Made by a program: the position numbers and the translations under genes
The notes under the pieces: generated by a model
What the model saw: only the letters and a program-made list of their open reading frames with translations
What the model was told of the DNA's origin: nothing
Database searches by the model: none
Shown: positions 1-7,323 of the stretch, in pieces
Numbering within the stretch: the first letter of the stretch is position 1
Layout of the letters: each line of letters begins with the position of its first letter
NCBI GenBank assembly: GCA_030454225.1
Contig: JAKDRW010000003.1
Span: 1-64,000 of the forward strand
Origin: Vreelandella subglaciescola
GTDB lineage: Bacteria; Pseudomonadota; Gammaproteobacteria; Pseudomonadales; Halomonadaceae
Direction of reading: 5' to 3'
DNA length: 64,000 bases

Positions 1-231
1 CAGGATACGCCACCCCTCCTTCTATCCTCCATACACAAGACTTGAGCTTAACTCAATGCCACCGCGGGTAGCTGAGACATAGCGGACGGTGGAAAAATAG
101 CGTCGTGGAAAAAGCAGCGTGTTTGAACACTTAGCAGGCAATAAGAAAATCGCCGCTGATAAAGTCACGCACCGGCATAATCGCTTAAGATAGTCGGCAG
201 TTTGTTCACGAGTCGATAGAGGAGCCTGACC

Positions 232-741
232 ATGAAAGGACAGCGTCGAACATTGCTTAAGCGCAGGTCTGTCAGGACTACCGCCCTGGCCAGCGCCGTC
301 GCCCTTGCCGTACTGCTCGGCACGGGAAGCGCCCAGGCGGGCCGCCATGACGGTTACAGCGGTGCCACCGACGGCTACTCGGGCGCCACCGATGGCTACA
401 GCGGCGCGACGCAGAAAGACCGCGACTGGCGGCCAGAGCGTGGCCGGCGCGACCATGGTCGCCGGCTAGAGCGCCAGCAGCGCCGCGAACTGGAACGCTT
501 TGAGCGCCAGCGTGACCGCGACATAGAGCGTCTGGATAATCGTCGTTTCCGTTCCAAGCGGGCTCAGGAGCGCGCCTACCGTGATCTTGAGCGCGAGCAT
601 GAAGCCCGTCTGCAGGATATTTTGGGCGACGATCGCTACCGCCAAGAGCGTCGTCGCTACGACGACTATGACAACCGCGGCTACGATAACCCCGAAGAAG
701 CCATGATTAACCTGATCATCCGCGAAGTGCTCAATCGGTAA
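232..741 (+). CDS. Exported small protein with three tandem DGYSGAT (ApbE-type flavinylation) motifs
   Basis: 169 residues. The first 36 look like a Sec signal peptide: a basic start (KGQRR, KRR), a hydrophobic Ala/Leu/Val core and an A-Q-A cleavage site. The predicted mature chain begins GRH and runs straight into DGYSGAT repeated three times (residues 40-60). The rest is a strongly charged Arg/Glu/Asp-rich segment predicted to be helical (about residues 65-150), ending in a short hydrophobic stretch near MINLIIREVL. No known domain is recognised. DGYSGAT fits the consensus Dxx[S/T]GA[T/S] on which the periplasmic enzyme ApbE attaches FMN to threonine; NqrB and NqrC in this window carry DGYTGAT and DALSGAT. 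A multi-flavinylated periplasmic electron carrier is therefore an inference, not a demonstrated function. The start is supported by an AGAGGAG site 7 nt upstream. The gene is followed after 30 bp by a CobQ-like gene. Confidence 0.85.
   Translation: MKGQRRTLLKRRSVRTTALASAVALAVLLGTGSAQAGRHDGYSGATDGYSGATDGYSGATQKDRDWRPERGRRDHGRRLERQQRRELERFERQRDRDIERLDNRRFRSKRAQERAYRDLEREHEARLQDILGDDRYRQERRRYDDYDNRGYDNPEEAMINLIIREVLNR
349..411 (+). repeat. Three tandem 21-bp units each encoding DGYSGAT
   Basis: Units lie at 349-369, 370-390 and 391-411. The peptide is identical in all three, but the codons differ at Asp (GAC/GAC/GAT), Gly (GGT/GGC/GGC), Ser (AGC/TCG/AGC), Ala (GCC/GCC/GCG) and Thr (ACC/ACC/ACG). 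The AGC-to-TCG serine change needs more than one base substitution. Conserved peptide with diverged codons suggests an old duplication kept by selection on the protein. Confidence 0.9.
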
Positions 742-771
742 GCGGCGTGGCTTTACCCCAGGGAGCGCGGT

Positions 772-1599
772 ATGGCCACGCTGATGATTCAGGGCACCAC
801 CTCGGATGCGGGAAAAAGCACCGTGGTGGCGGGGCTTTGCCGCGTGCTCAAGCGCCGCGGCGTCTCGGTGGCGCCGTTCAAGCCGCAAAACATGGCCCAG
901 CACAGCGTCCCCAGCGTAGACGGCGGGCGCGTTGGACGCTCTACCGCGTTTCAGGCGCAGGCCGCCGGCGTTGGCGTACACAGCGACATGAATCCGGTGC
1001 TGCTCAAGCCGGCAAGCGACCGTGGGGCCGAGGTGTTTCTGCGCGGCCGGCTGCACGCCCACATGGACGCGCTGAGCTACCATGCCTCCGACGCTCAAGC
1101 CTTCAAGCGTACTGCTCGGCACAGCATGATGGGCGCCTGGCGTGCGCTGTCTTCTCGTTTTGACGTGATCATCACCGAAGGCGCCGGCAGCCCGGCGGAG
1201 ATCAACCTGCGCGAGGGCGACATCGCCAACATGGGCTTTGCCGAGGCGGTGGACTGCCCGGTGCTGCTGGTGGGCGACATCGATCGCGGCGGGGTGTTCG
1301 CCCAGCTGGTGGGCACGCTTGCGCTGCTCAGTGACTCCGAACGGGCCCGCACCCGCGGCTTCATCATCAACCGTTTTCGCGGCGCGATGGAGCTGTTGAC
1401 GCCGGGGCTCGACTGGCTTGAGGACTATACCCAAAAGCCGGTGCTCGGCACGCTGCCGTATTTGCCGCGCCTGATGCGTGATGTCGACTATCGCCTTGTC
1501 AGCGGCCAGGCCGCCGAGGCCGAGCTTGAACGGCTGGCCGATACCCTGGAGCAACGGCTGGATATCGACGCCGTGCTGGCGCTTTTGCATAGCGACTGA
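772..1599 (+). CDS. CobQ-like P-loop protein (cobyric acid synthase amino domain only)
   Basis: 275 residues with clear similarity to the ATP-binding, dethiobiotin-synthetase-like domain of cobyric acid synthase. The P-loop is [10 protein letters not shown], followed by [34 protein letters not shown] and [12 protein letters not shown]. Complete CobQ enzymes are about 480-500 residues and carry a class I glutamine amidotransferase domain that supplies ammonia for amidating cobyrinic acid a,c-diamide. Here the protein stops after [12 protein letters not shown] and a short helical tail ([11 protein letters not shown]), and the 150 bp downstream do not encode the missing domain in any frame. No other cobalamin gene is in the window. 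It may be a truncated relic, or a stand-alone amidoligase that uses free ammonia or a separate glutaminase. The frame is intact with no sign of decay, so I list it as a CDS. Confidence 0.8.
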   Translation: MATLMIQGTTSDAGKSTVVAGLCRVLKRRGVSVAPFKPQNMAQHSVPSVDGGRVGRSTAFQAQAAGVGVHSDMNPVLLKPASDRGAEVFLRGRLHAHMDALSYHASDAQAFKRTARHSMMGAWRALSSRFDVIITEGAGSPAEINLREGDIANMGFAEAVDCPVLLVGDIDRGGVFAQLVGTLALLSDSERARTRGFIINRFRGAMELLTPGLDWLEDYTQKPVLGTLPYLPRLMRDVDYRLVSGQAAEAELERLADTLEQRLDIDAVLALLHSD

Positions 1600-1751
1600 C
1601 AACCGGCTGAATGCCGTCTGCTTCCTCATGGCGCTGCGCTGTTTCGGCGTATTGGCCGCCCGTATACCATCCTTTCCGTTAGCGTGTTAAAAGTGTGAGG
1701 TTTTGTACATTGTTTCGGTAGGCAATGTATCCACACCACAACGAGGCAACG

Positions 1752-2987
1752 ATGACGGCAACGGGCGGCACTACGACACGAAACGGTTCGACCCACGCGG
1801 AAACGCTACAGTTTATCGGCGGGCTCTTGCTCATCATGGCGCTGGGGCTGAACCTGCGCCCGCTGCTGGCCGCGGCCAGCCCGCTGATGGAGGACATCCG
1901 CACCGCCACGGGGCTGGGCTACGGGGTGCTTGCCTGGCTGACCACGCTGCCGTTTCTGTGCATGGGCGCGGTGGCGCTGGCCAGTGGCCGTTTGCAGCGC
2001 CTGCTGGGGGAAAGCCGCGGCATCATGCTCTCGCTTGCCGTCATCGCGGCGGCCTGTGCGCTACGTCAGGTAAGCGGCACGGGGTTTACGCTGCTCTTCA
2101 CCGCGCTTCTGGGCGGTGCCGGCATCGCGCTGATCCAGGCGCTGGTGCCGGGGCTGGTCAAGCGCCGCTTTGGTTCGCGCATGCCGCTGGTCATGGGGCT
2201 TTATTCGGCTTCGTTGATGTCCGGCGGCGGGCTTTCGGCGTGGATCAGCCCGCGCCTGGCCGAGGTAGGCGGCTGGCAGCTGGGCGTGGGCATCTGGTGG
2301 GTGCCGGCGGTTATTACGCTTATCGGCTGGTTTTTGATTTTCCGCCGCCGCGCCGCGCCGCCGGTAGACGCCACCGCCATTGACGGCGTGCGCCCCTGGC
2401 TATTAAAGCGCGCCTGGCTTTTGGCGCTGTTTTTCGGCGTGATCAACGCGGGCTATTCAAGCGTGGTGACCTGGCTGCCGGTGTACTACCAGGAGCTTGG
2501 CTGGAGCGCGGTGGCCGGCGGGCGGCTGCTGGCGTGGATGACCATCTTTCAGGTGCTGGCAGCGCTTATCATGCCGGCCATTGCCCAGCGCCAGAAAAAC
2601 GCCGACCGCCGCCGGCTGCTGGCGGCAAGCCTGGTCGCCCAGCTGGTGGGATATTTGGGCTTTATCTTTATGCCGGTAAAGTTTGCGCTTTTGTGGAACG
2701 CCATCGGCGGCTTTGGCCTGGGCGCGTGCTTCTCGCTGGGGCTGATTCTCGCCCTTGACCACCTGCCGGACGCCCGGGCGGCGGGGCGCCTGGCCGCCTT
2801 CATGCAGGGCTTCGGCTTTATGCTCAACGCGCTCTCGCCGTGGATCAGCGGCACCCTGCGCGAAATGACCGGCAGCTTCATCACCGCCTGGGCGCTTTTG
2901 GCGGTAGGCATCGTCGCCATGCTGATCGTCACCCTACGCTTCAACCCCGCCCGCTACCCGCAGGTGATGCAAAGCGCCGCGCGGTAA
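1752..2987 (+). CDS. MFS transporter, CynX/NimT family
   Basis: 411 residues with about 12 hydrophobic segments. The first transmembrane region reads LLLIMALGLNLRPLLAAASP, which is typical of the CynX/NimT (cyanate permease / 2-nitroimidazole transporter) branch of the major facilitator superfamily. Other family features are the early GLGYGVLAWLTTLPFL segment and the later SLGLILALDH. The substrate cannot be read from sequence; no cyanase gene is nearby. The ORF track begins at 1725, but the ATG at 1752 has a GAGG site 5 nt upstream and is preferred. It appears monocistronic, with about 180 bp to the convergent azurin gene. Confidence 0.85.
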   Translation: MTATGGTTTRNGSTHAETLQFIGGLLLIMALGLNLRPLLAAASPLMEDIRTATGLGYGVLAWLTTLPFLCMGAVALASGRLQRLLGESRGIMLSLAVIAAACALRQVSGTGFTLLFTALLGGAGIALIQALVPGLVKRRFGSRMPLVMGLYSASLMSGGGLSAWISPRLAEVGGWQLGVGIWWVPAVITLIGWFLIFRRRAAPPVDATAIDGVRPWLLKRAWLLALFFGVINAGYSSVVTWLPVYYQELGWSAVAGGRLLAWMTIFQVLAALIMPAIAQRQKNADRRRLLAASLVAQLVGYLGFIFMPVKFALLWNAIGGFGLGACFSLGLILALDHLPDARAAGRLAAFMQGFGFMLNALSPWISGTLREMTGSFITAWALLAVGIVAMLIVTLRFNPARYPQVMQSAAR

Positions 2988-3121
2988 TCCGGCCTCTTAC
3001 AACTCCTGTTGGCAGCACACCCACCCGTAAGGGGCGGCTATGCCGCACGACGCCGCATCGAGGGCTGTCACGCGCACTTTTTTGGAGTCATTGCGAACGT
3101 AGCGCCGCATGCTTGACACAC

Positions 3122-3160
3122 AAAAACGCTTGGCTCGGACGAGTGTGCCCGGGCGTTTGG
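3122..3160 (-). terminator. Possible terminator of the azurin gene
   Basis: On the minus strand, after the azurin stop, AAACGC pairs with GCGTTT across an imperfect GC-rich loop and is followed by a short T run (GCGTTTTTG). The stem is short with a long loop, so this is tentative. Confidence 0.35.
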
Positions 3161-3165
3161 GCGAT

Positions 3166-3636
3166 TTAGTCTTCTTGGGTCACGGTGAAGCTGCCGTTCA
3201 TGGACGCGTAGTGGCCCGGGAAGGTGCAGAAGAACGTCAAGTCTTGGTCTTCCAGATCTTCGGTCGAGAAGGTGACGCTGGTTTCTTCGCCGCCGCCAAC
3301 GACGTCGGTGTGAGCGATGATGCGGTCATCGTCTTCGGGCAGGTAGTTGTTGTCCAGCCCTTCGCTCATGCCGGCTTTGGCGACTTCTTCGTAATCATCG
3401 GAGTCGGCCAGTACCCAGTTGTGGCCCATGGCGCTGGCGTCCATGTCGCCGGTGTGCTTAAGCGTTACCGTGACTTCGTCGCAGCTTGCCGGAACGCTCA
3501 TTTCATCCTTGTTGAACTGCATCTGGTCGTTGCCTTCGATGGTCAGTTCGCAGGCGTCGTCGGCGGCCATGCTCGGAGACGCAAAAGCCAAGGCGGCGAA
3601 AGCAGCGGCGGGAATCAGCATCCAGGAAGTTTTCAT
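3166..3636 (-). CDS. azu: Azurin, periplasmic blue copper protein
   Basis: 156 residues, with a signal peptide cleaved around the SMA/ADDACE boundary. The type 1 copper ligands are visible: His72 (MGHNWVL), Cys137, His142 and Met146 in FFCTFPGHYASM. Cys29 and Cys52 have the spacing of the conserved azurin disulfide. Azurins shuttle single electrons in the periplasm between cytochromes and terminal reductases or oxidases. The mature chain is unusually rich in Asp and Glu, as expected for an exported protein of a halophile. The ORF track starts 12 codons earlier; the ATG at 3636 has an AAGGA site 7 nt upstream and begins the signal peptide. Two direct GTTATCAAAAC repeats lie just upstream. The gene is convergent with the MFS transporter. 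Confidence 0.95.
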   Translation of the reverse strand: MKTSWMLIPAAAFAALAFASPSMAADDACELTIEGNDQMQFNKDEMSVPASCDEVTVTLKHTGDMDASAMGHNWVLADSDDYEEVAKAGMSEGLDNNYLPEDDDRIIAHTDVVGGGEETSVTFSTEDLEDQDLTFFCTFPGHYASMNGSFTVTQED

Positions 3637-3651
3637 GTAAAGATCCTTACT

Positions 3652-3675
3652 GTTATCAAAACGAGTTATCAAAAC
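3652..3675 (-). promoter_or_regulatory. Direct repeat GTTATCAAAAC upstream of azurin
   Basis: Two perfect 11-bp copies with a 13-bp period lie 16-39 nt upstream of the azurin ATG. On the coding strand each reads GTTTTGATAAC and contains TTGAT, the half-site of FNR/ANR-type regulators, here in direct rather than inverted orientation. The role is unknown; it may be an operator or a leader element. Confidence 0.4.
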
Positions 3676-3903
3676 CGATCATCACACATTAGCTATTTGC
3701 ACGGTGCTTTGGCAAATACGGCGTTCGCAGCGCCTGTTTTCGGCCTATTGCTAATAGTGATAGGCGTTTCCATTTTTGTGCGCGCGGTAGCGTCTGTCAA
3801 GCGTTGCCTGTGTAGCTTGCCCACGGCAGACGCTACGCTTGCTGCTGCGCGTGTAGGTAGTGTGAGTCGCGTGTGGGGTAAAAGTTCCTCTTTCGTGTCG
3901 TTG

Positions 3904-3933
3904 CCCCGCCCGCTGCCCCGGCAGCGGGCGGGG
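3904..3933. repeat. GC-rich 14-bp inverted repeat downstream of pepQ
   Basis: CCCCGCCCGCTGCC is followed after two bases by its exact reverse complement. It lies 5 nt past the pepQ stop on the minus strand. There is no T run on either side, so it is a stable hairpin that may cap the transcript end rather than a classical intrinsic terminator. Confidence 0.7.
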
Positions 3934-3938
3934 TCGGC

Positions 3939-5237
3939 TCAGGGGGTCAGGTTGTCAAAGCCCTGTTCGGTCACGGCGATGTTGTCTTCAATGCGGATGC
4001 CGCCGCAGGGCATGAGCGGGTCGACCAGCGTCCAGTTGATCGGCGCGCCGGTGTCGCGCAGCGGGCTTAGCAGCATGGGAATGAAGTAAAGCCCCGGCTC
4101 GATAGTCACCACCATGCCCGGCGTCAGCGTGCGGGTGAGGCGTAGCGCCGGGTGTTTTTCGGGCGCAGGGGCGGGCTCGCCGTGCGGCGTTTTCAGGCCG
4201 GCCACATCGTGTACCTGAAGGCCCAACGAATGGCCCAGCCCGTGGGGGCAGAAGGCGCGGGTCACGCCGCTTTCCACGCAGGCATCAGCGGTGCCGCGGT
4301 ACAGGTCGTGGCTGATCAGAATCTCGCCCAGCCGGCGGTGCATTTTCTGGTGCAGGGCAAGGTAATCAACGCCTGGGGCAATGTCTGCAATCAGGCTGTC
4401 TTTGAGGTCGTGCATGGCGTCGATCAGCTCGCCGAATAGCGCGGGCGCATCGGGGCCGGCGTGGGTGCGGGTAATATCGGCGCAGTAGCCGCGAAAGCGC
4501 CTTCCGGCGTCGACCAGCAGGCTTTGGCGCTTGCCGGGTGAGTGCAGGTCGTAATGCTGGTAGTGCAGCACGCCGGCGTGCTGGTTAAGCCCGACGATGT
4601 TGTCGTAGGGCACGTGGGACTCGCGCTGACGGCTGGCGCCTAAGTAAGCCAGCTGAATATCAAGCTCGGCGCCGGCGCCGGTAAAGGCCGCCTGGGCGGC
4701 TTCGTGGCCGGCTTTGGCCAGGCGGTTGGCTTCGCGCAGGCAGGCAATTTCATAGGCGCTTTTGTGCATGCGCAGCTCGTCGAGCTCGGCCACCAGCGCC
4801 GGCGGGTTGGGGTCGCCGTGGGGCGGGGCGACGGGACTGTCCTGCAGGGCGTCGACGTTGCCGACCAGCGCGACATGGCCCGAAAGCGCCGGCGCTACGG
4901 CCTCGTTGACAAGCTCGATATCAAACTCGCTGATCCAGGGCTCGTCGGGAAGCTCGGGCGACAGGTGCCAGAAATCCGTCGGCGCATGGAGGACCAGGCG
5001 CGGGCGCCGGTCCGGCGTAACGATTAGCCAGCTGTGCTGCGCTTCGAGCAGCGCCACCCAGTGGAGAAAATGCCCCGCGGCCTGAAATTCGGGGAACTGG
5101 TCGTCGCCGTAGTGGGGCAGCGCATGGCCGCTGTAAAGCGCGATGGCGTCAAGGCCGTGCTGCTGCATCAGCGTGCGGTACGCGCCCAGCAGCCGGGTAA
5201 TATGGGCCTGTTGCAGGCGGTGAAGCGTATCAGACAT
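3939..5237 (-). CDS. pepQ: Xaa-Pro dipeptidase
   Basis: 432 residues of the M24 pita-bread family. It hydrolyses dipeptides with C-terminal proline in the cytoplasm using two divalent metal ions. The metal ligands are visible in order: Asp in LLVDAG, Asp in YCADITRT, His in HGLGHSLG, Glu in TIEPGLYF and Glu in GIRIEDN. The N-terminal non-catalytic domain spans roughly the first 160 residues. The ORF track extends 39 codons upstream; the ATG at 5237 (MSDTLHRL) matches the usual PepQ start. It follows a LysR regulator by 62 bp and a peptide ABC transporter on the same strand, which suggests uptake followed by hydrolysis. Proline released this way could also serve as an osmolyte (inference). Confidence 0.94.
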   Translation of the reverse strand: MSDTLHRLQQAHITRLLGAYRTLMQQHGLDAIALYSGHALPHYGDDQFPEFQAAGHFLHWVALLEAQHSWLIVTPDRRPRLVLHAPTDFWHLSPELPDEPWISEFDIELVNEAVAPALSGHVALVGNVDALQDSPVAPPHGDPNPPALVAELDELRMHKSAYEIACLREANRLAKAGHEAAQAAFTGAGAELDIQLAYLGASRQRESHVPYDNIVGLNQHAGVLHYQHYDLHSPGKRQSLLVDAGRRFRGYCADITRTHAGPDAPALFGELIDAMHDLKDSLIADIAPGVDYLALHQKMHRRLGEILISHDLYRGTADACVESGVTRAFCPHGLGHSLGLQVHDVAGLKTPHGEPAPAPEKHPALRLTRTLTPGMVVTIEPGLYFIPMLLSPLRDTGAPINWTLVDPLMPCGGIRIEDNIAVTEQGFDNLTP

Positions 5238-5299
5238 ACAAAACTCCCGGGGTATTCGGCGTCTGGCAGTGGGTGACGGGTGAAGGTATAAGCGGCGGG

Positions 5300-6235
5300 T
5301 CAAGGCACCGGCGCGGCGGTGTGGGTCAGGCACCGCGCCGACAGCTCGCTCCACAGCGCGTCCAGCGCGGCGTGGTGATGCCGCTGGTGGCGGTAAAGGC
5401 GCAGCTCCAGCGGTACGTCCCAGCGCGCGTCGCCGGCGCGGGTGAGCGTGCCGTTTTCAAGCTCGGCGCGTACCGTACGCTCGGGCAACCAGCTCATGCC
5501 GTAGCCCAGCGTCACCAGCTCCTTGATGCTGGCGGCATACAGGTTCTCGCTTTTAACGGCGAGGTAGGTGGTTTGATTCATGCGTGCCAGGTGCGCTTCA
5601 AGGGCGCCGCCCAGCAGGCCGAGTTTGGGATAGGCGAGCCACGGTGCCGGCGTTCGATGGCTGGCGGGCAACTTGGTCAGCGGTGCGCCTTGAGCGTTGG
5701 TGGCTGTGACGGGGATCAGGCGCTCGTGGCCCACCGTGCGGTAGCTGCAGGCGCTGGCGTCAAGCGCCAGGTCGCAGCGCTCGCGCGGCCAGTAGCACAG
5801 CGCCAGATCGCACTCGCCGCGGTTGAGCGCTTTGAAATAGTCCGCCGCGACCCAGCCGGTGGCGCGCAGGTAGGGCTGTAGGCGGCCTTCAAAGCCCATG
5901 GTGTCGAGCCACTGGGGAAAAAAGTGCGCCAGCAGGCTTTGCGGCGCGGCAACGCTGATGCGCCGCTTGTGCCCGGCGCTGATGTCGCGCAGGCGTTCGC
6001 GAGTCAGGCGCACGCCTTCGGTGATCGTCTCGCACAGCGCGAGAAACTCGTCGCCTTCGGGCGTTAGCGATAGCGGCAGCGTTTGCCGGTTGATCAGCGT
6101 GACGCCCATTTCTTCTTCCAGAAGCTTGATGCGCCGGGAAAAAGTGGGCTGGGTAACGTGCTGCTCGTCGGCGGCACGAGAAAAATGTCGCGTCTTGGCC
6201 AGGGCGATAAAGTCTTCCAGCCAGCGAATTTCCAT
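5300..6235 (-). CDS. LysR-family transcriptional regulator, HypT-like
   Basis: 311 residues. The N-terminal winged helix-turn-helix begins MEIRWLEDFIALAKTRHFSR and continues AADEQHVTQPTFSRRIKLLE. The opening and the phrase LGYGMSWLPE in the effector domain resemble the HypT/YjiE (hypochlorite-responsive) subgroup more than classical LysR proteins. Such proteins act as dimers or higher oligomers on DNA in the cytoplasm. The gene sits between the peptide ABC operon (50 bp away) and pepQ (62 bp), all on the minus strand, so it may be co-transcribed with and regulate them. The assignment to the HypT subgroup is by motif memory only; the LysR family itself is certain. Confidence 0.85.
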   Translation of the reverse strand: MEIRWLEDFIALAKTRHFSRAADEQHVTQPTFSRRIKLLEEEMGVTLINRQTLPLSLTPEGDEFLALCETITEGVRLTRERLRDISAGHKRRISVAAPQSLLAHFFPQWLDTMGFEGRLQPYLRATGWVAADYFKALNRGECDLALCYWPRERCDLALDASACSYRTVGHERLIPVTATNAQGAPLTKLPASHRTPAPWLAYPKLGLLGGALEAHLARMNQTTYLAVKSENLYAASIKELVTLGYGMSWLPERTVRAELENGTLTRAGDARWDVPLELRLYRHQRHHHAALDALWSELSARCLTHTAAPVP

Positions 6236-6285
6236 AGCTTATTCTGCCCGCCTTATAGCTGCCCGAGTGATGGAAAGAGCCACCA

Positions 6286-7323
6286 TTACAGGCGGCCTTC
6301 CTCAACAGCGTGACACGCCACGCGAACGCCGTCATCCTGGGTTTGCAAGGCCGGCACTTCCTGCCTGCAGCGCGCGTTGGCGTACGGGCAGCGGCCGTGG
6401 AACACGCAGCCCGACGGCAGGTTGACGGGGGTGGGCACTTCGCCCGTCAGGCGGATGTGCTGGGGGCCGTCGTCGTCGAGGCGCGGAATCGCCGACAGCA
6501 GCGCCTGGGTGTAAGGGTGGCGCGGCTTGGCAAACAGCGTGGCGGTATCGGCAATTTCGCACACCGTGCCCAGATACATGACCGCCACGCGGGTGCCGAA
6601 ATGCTCGACCACGGCGAGATCGTGGGTGATGAACAGGTACGTCAGGTTGCGCTCGCGCTGGGCGTCCATCAGCAGGTTGAGCACCTGCGCCTGGATCGAG
6701 ACGTCGAGCGCCGAGATCGGCTCGTCGGCGACGATAAATTCGGGGTCCACCGCCAGCGCCCGAGCAATGGCGATGCGCTGGCGCTGGCCGCCGGAAAACT
6801 CGTGGCCAAAGCGTTTTCCCCAGTCCGGGTCGATGCCCACCGAGGTCATCACCTGCTCGACCTGATCCACGACCTGCTGGCGGTTCCAGTCGGGGTGGTG
6901 CAGGCGCAGCGGTTCTTCCAGCGTTTGCTGGATGGTCATGCGCGGGTTGAGCGACGCATAGGGGTTTTGAAAGATCATCTGCATGCGTTTACGAAACGGC
7001 AGCAGCTGACGGCTGCCGAGATTATCGATGCGCGTGCCGTCGTAGTGGACCTCGCCTGCCGAGGGCGAGAGCAGCCCCATGACCGTGCGTGCCACGGTCG
7101 ATTTACCGCAGCCCGATTCGCCCACCACGCACAGCGCTTCGCCGCGGTTGATGTCCAGGCTGACGCCGTTAATGGCGTGGACGTATTCCTGCTTGCGGAC
7201 CAGCTTGCCGCCCTTGAAGCGCAGCTGGTCGAGAAAGTCGCCGGATAGCGAGAAGCGCTTTTCCAGCTGGCGGATTTCCAGCAGCGCCTCGGCGCTGCCC
7301 GTCCTGTGTGCCTGCGCGGTCAT
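6286..7323 (-). CDS. Peptide ABC transporter ATP-binding subunit (DppF/OppF type)
   Basis: 345 residues. ABC ATPase with Walker A GESGCGKST, signature FSGGQRQRIAIARAL, Walker B and D-loop in FIVADEPISALDVS, and switch His in FITHDLAVV. The C-terminal extension with VFHGRCPYANARCRQ is the cysteine-containing oligopeptide/dipeptide transporter domain, known in related proteins to bind an iron-sulfur cluster. It energises import with the DppD-type partner. Its start overlaps the upstream ATPase by ATGA, indicating translational coupling. It is the last gene of the five-gene operon on the minus strand. Confidence 0.93.
   Translation of the reverse strand: MTAQAHRTGSAEALLEIRQLEKRFSLSGDFLDQLRFKGGKLVRKQEYVHAINGVSLDINRGEALCVVGESGCGKSTVARTVMGLLSPSAGEVHYDGTRIDNLGSRQLLPFRKRMQMIFQNPYASLNPRMTIQQTLEEPLRLHHPDWNRQQVVDQVEQVMTSVGIDPDWGKRFGHEFSGGQRQRIAIARALAVDPEFIVADEPISALDVSIQAQVLNLLMDAQRERNLTYLFITHDLAVVEHFGTRVAVMYLGTVCEIADTATLFAKPRHPYTQALLSAIPRLDDDGPQHIRLTGEVPTPVNLPSGCVFHGRCPYANARCRQEVPALQTQDDGVRVACHAVEEGRL

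Larger units (their letters stand above)
3637..3938. other. Azurin upstream / pepQ downstream intergenic region (302 bp)
   Basis: No gene seen. Reading on the minus strand it holds the region after pepQ and then the azurin promoter and leader. Visible elements are a GC-rich 14-bp inverted repeat (3904-3933), a 10-bp inverted repeat GTAGCGTCTG/CAGACGCTAC (3787-3796 and 3827-3836), and two GTTATCAAAAC direct repeats (3652-3675). No strong -35/-10 pair for azurin stands out. Confidence 0.7.

Noticed and set aside
22-456. 144-residue minus-strand ORF at the window start
   Set aside because: Overlaps the well-supported secreted protein gene (strong ribosome site, signal peptide); low-complexity Ala/Val composition.
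466-1629. 387-residue minus-strand ORF with a hydrophobic C-terminal stretch
   Set aside because: It spans the antisense of two supported plus-strand genes and resembles nothing known.
1600-1751. Frameshifted remnant of a CobQ glutaminase domain downstream of the truncated gene
   Set aside because: The 150 bp show no GATase-like peptide in any frame, so a simple frameshift does not explain the short protein.
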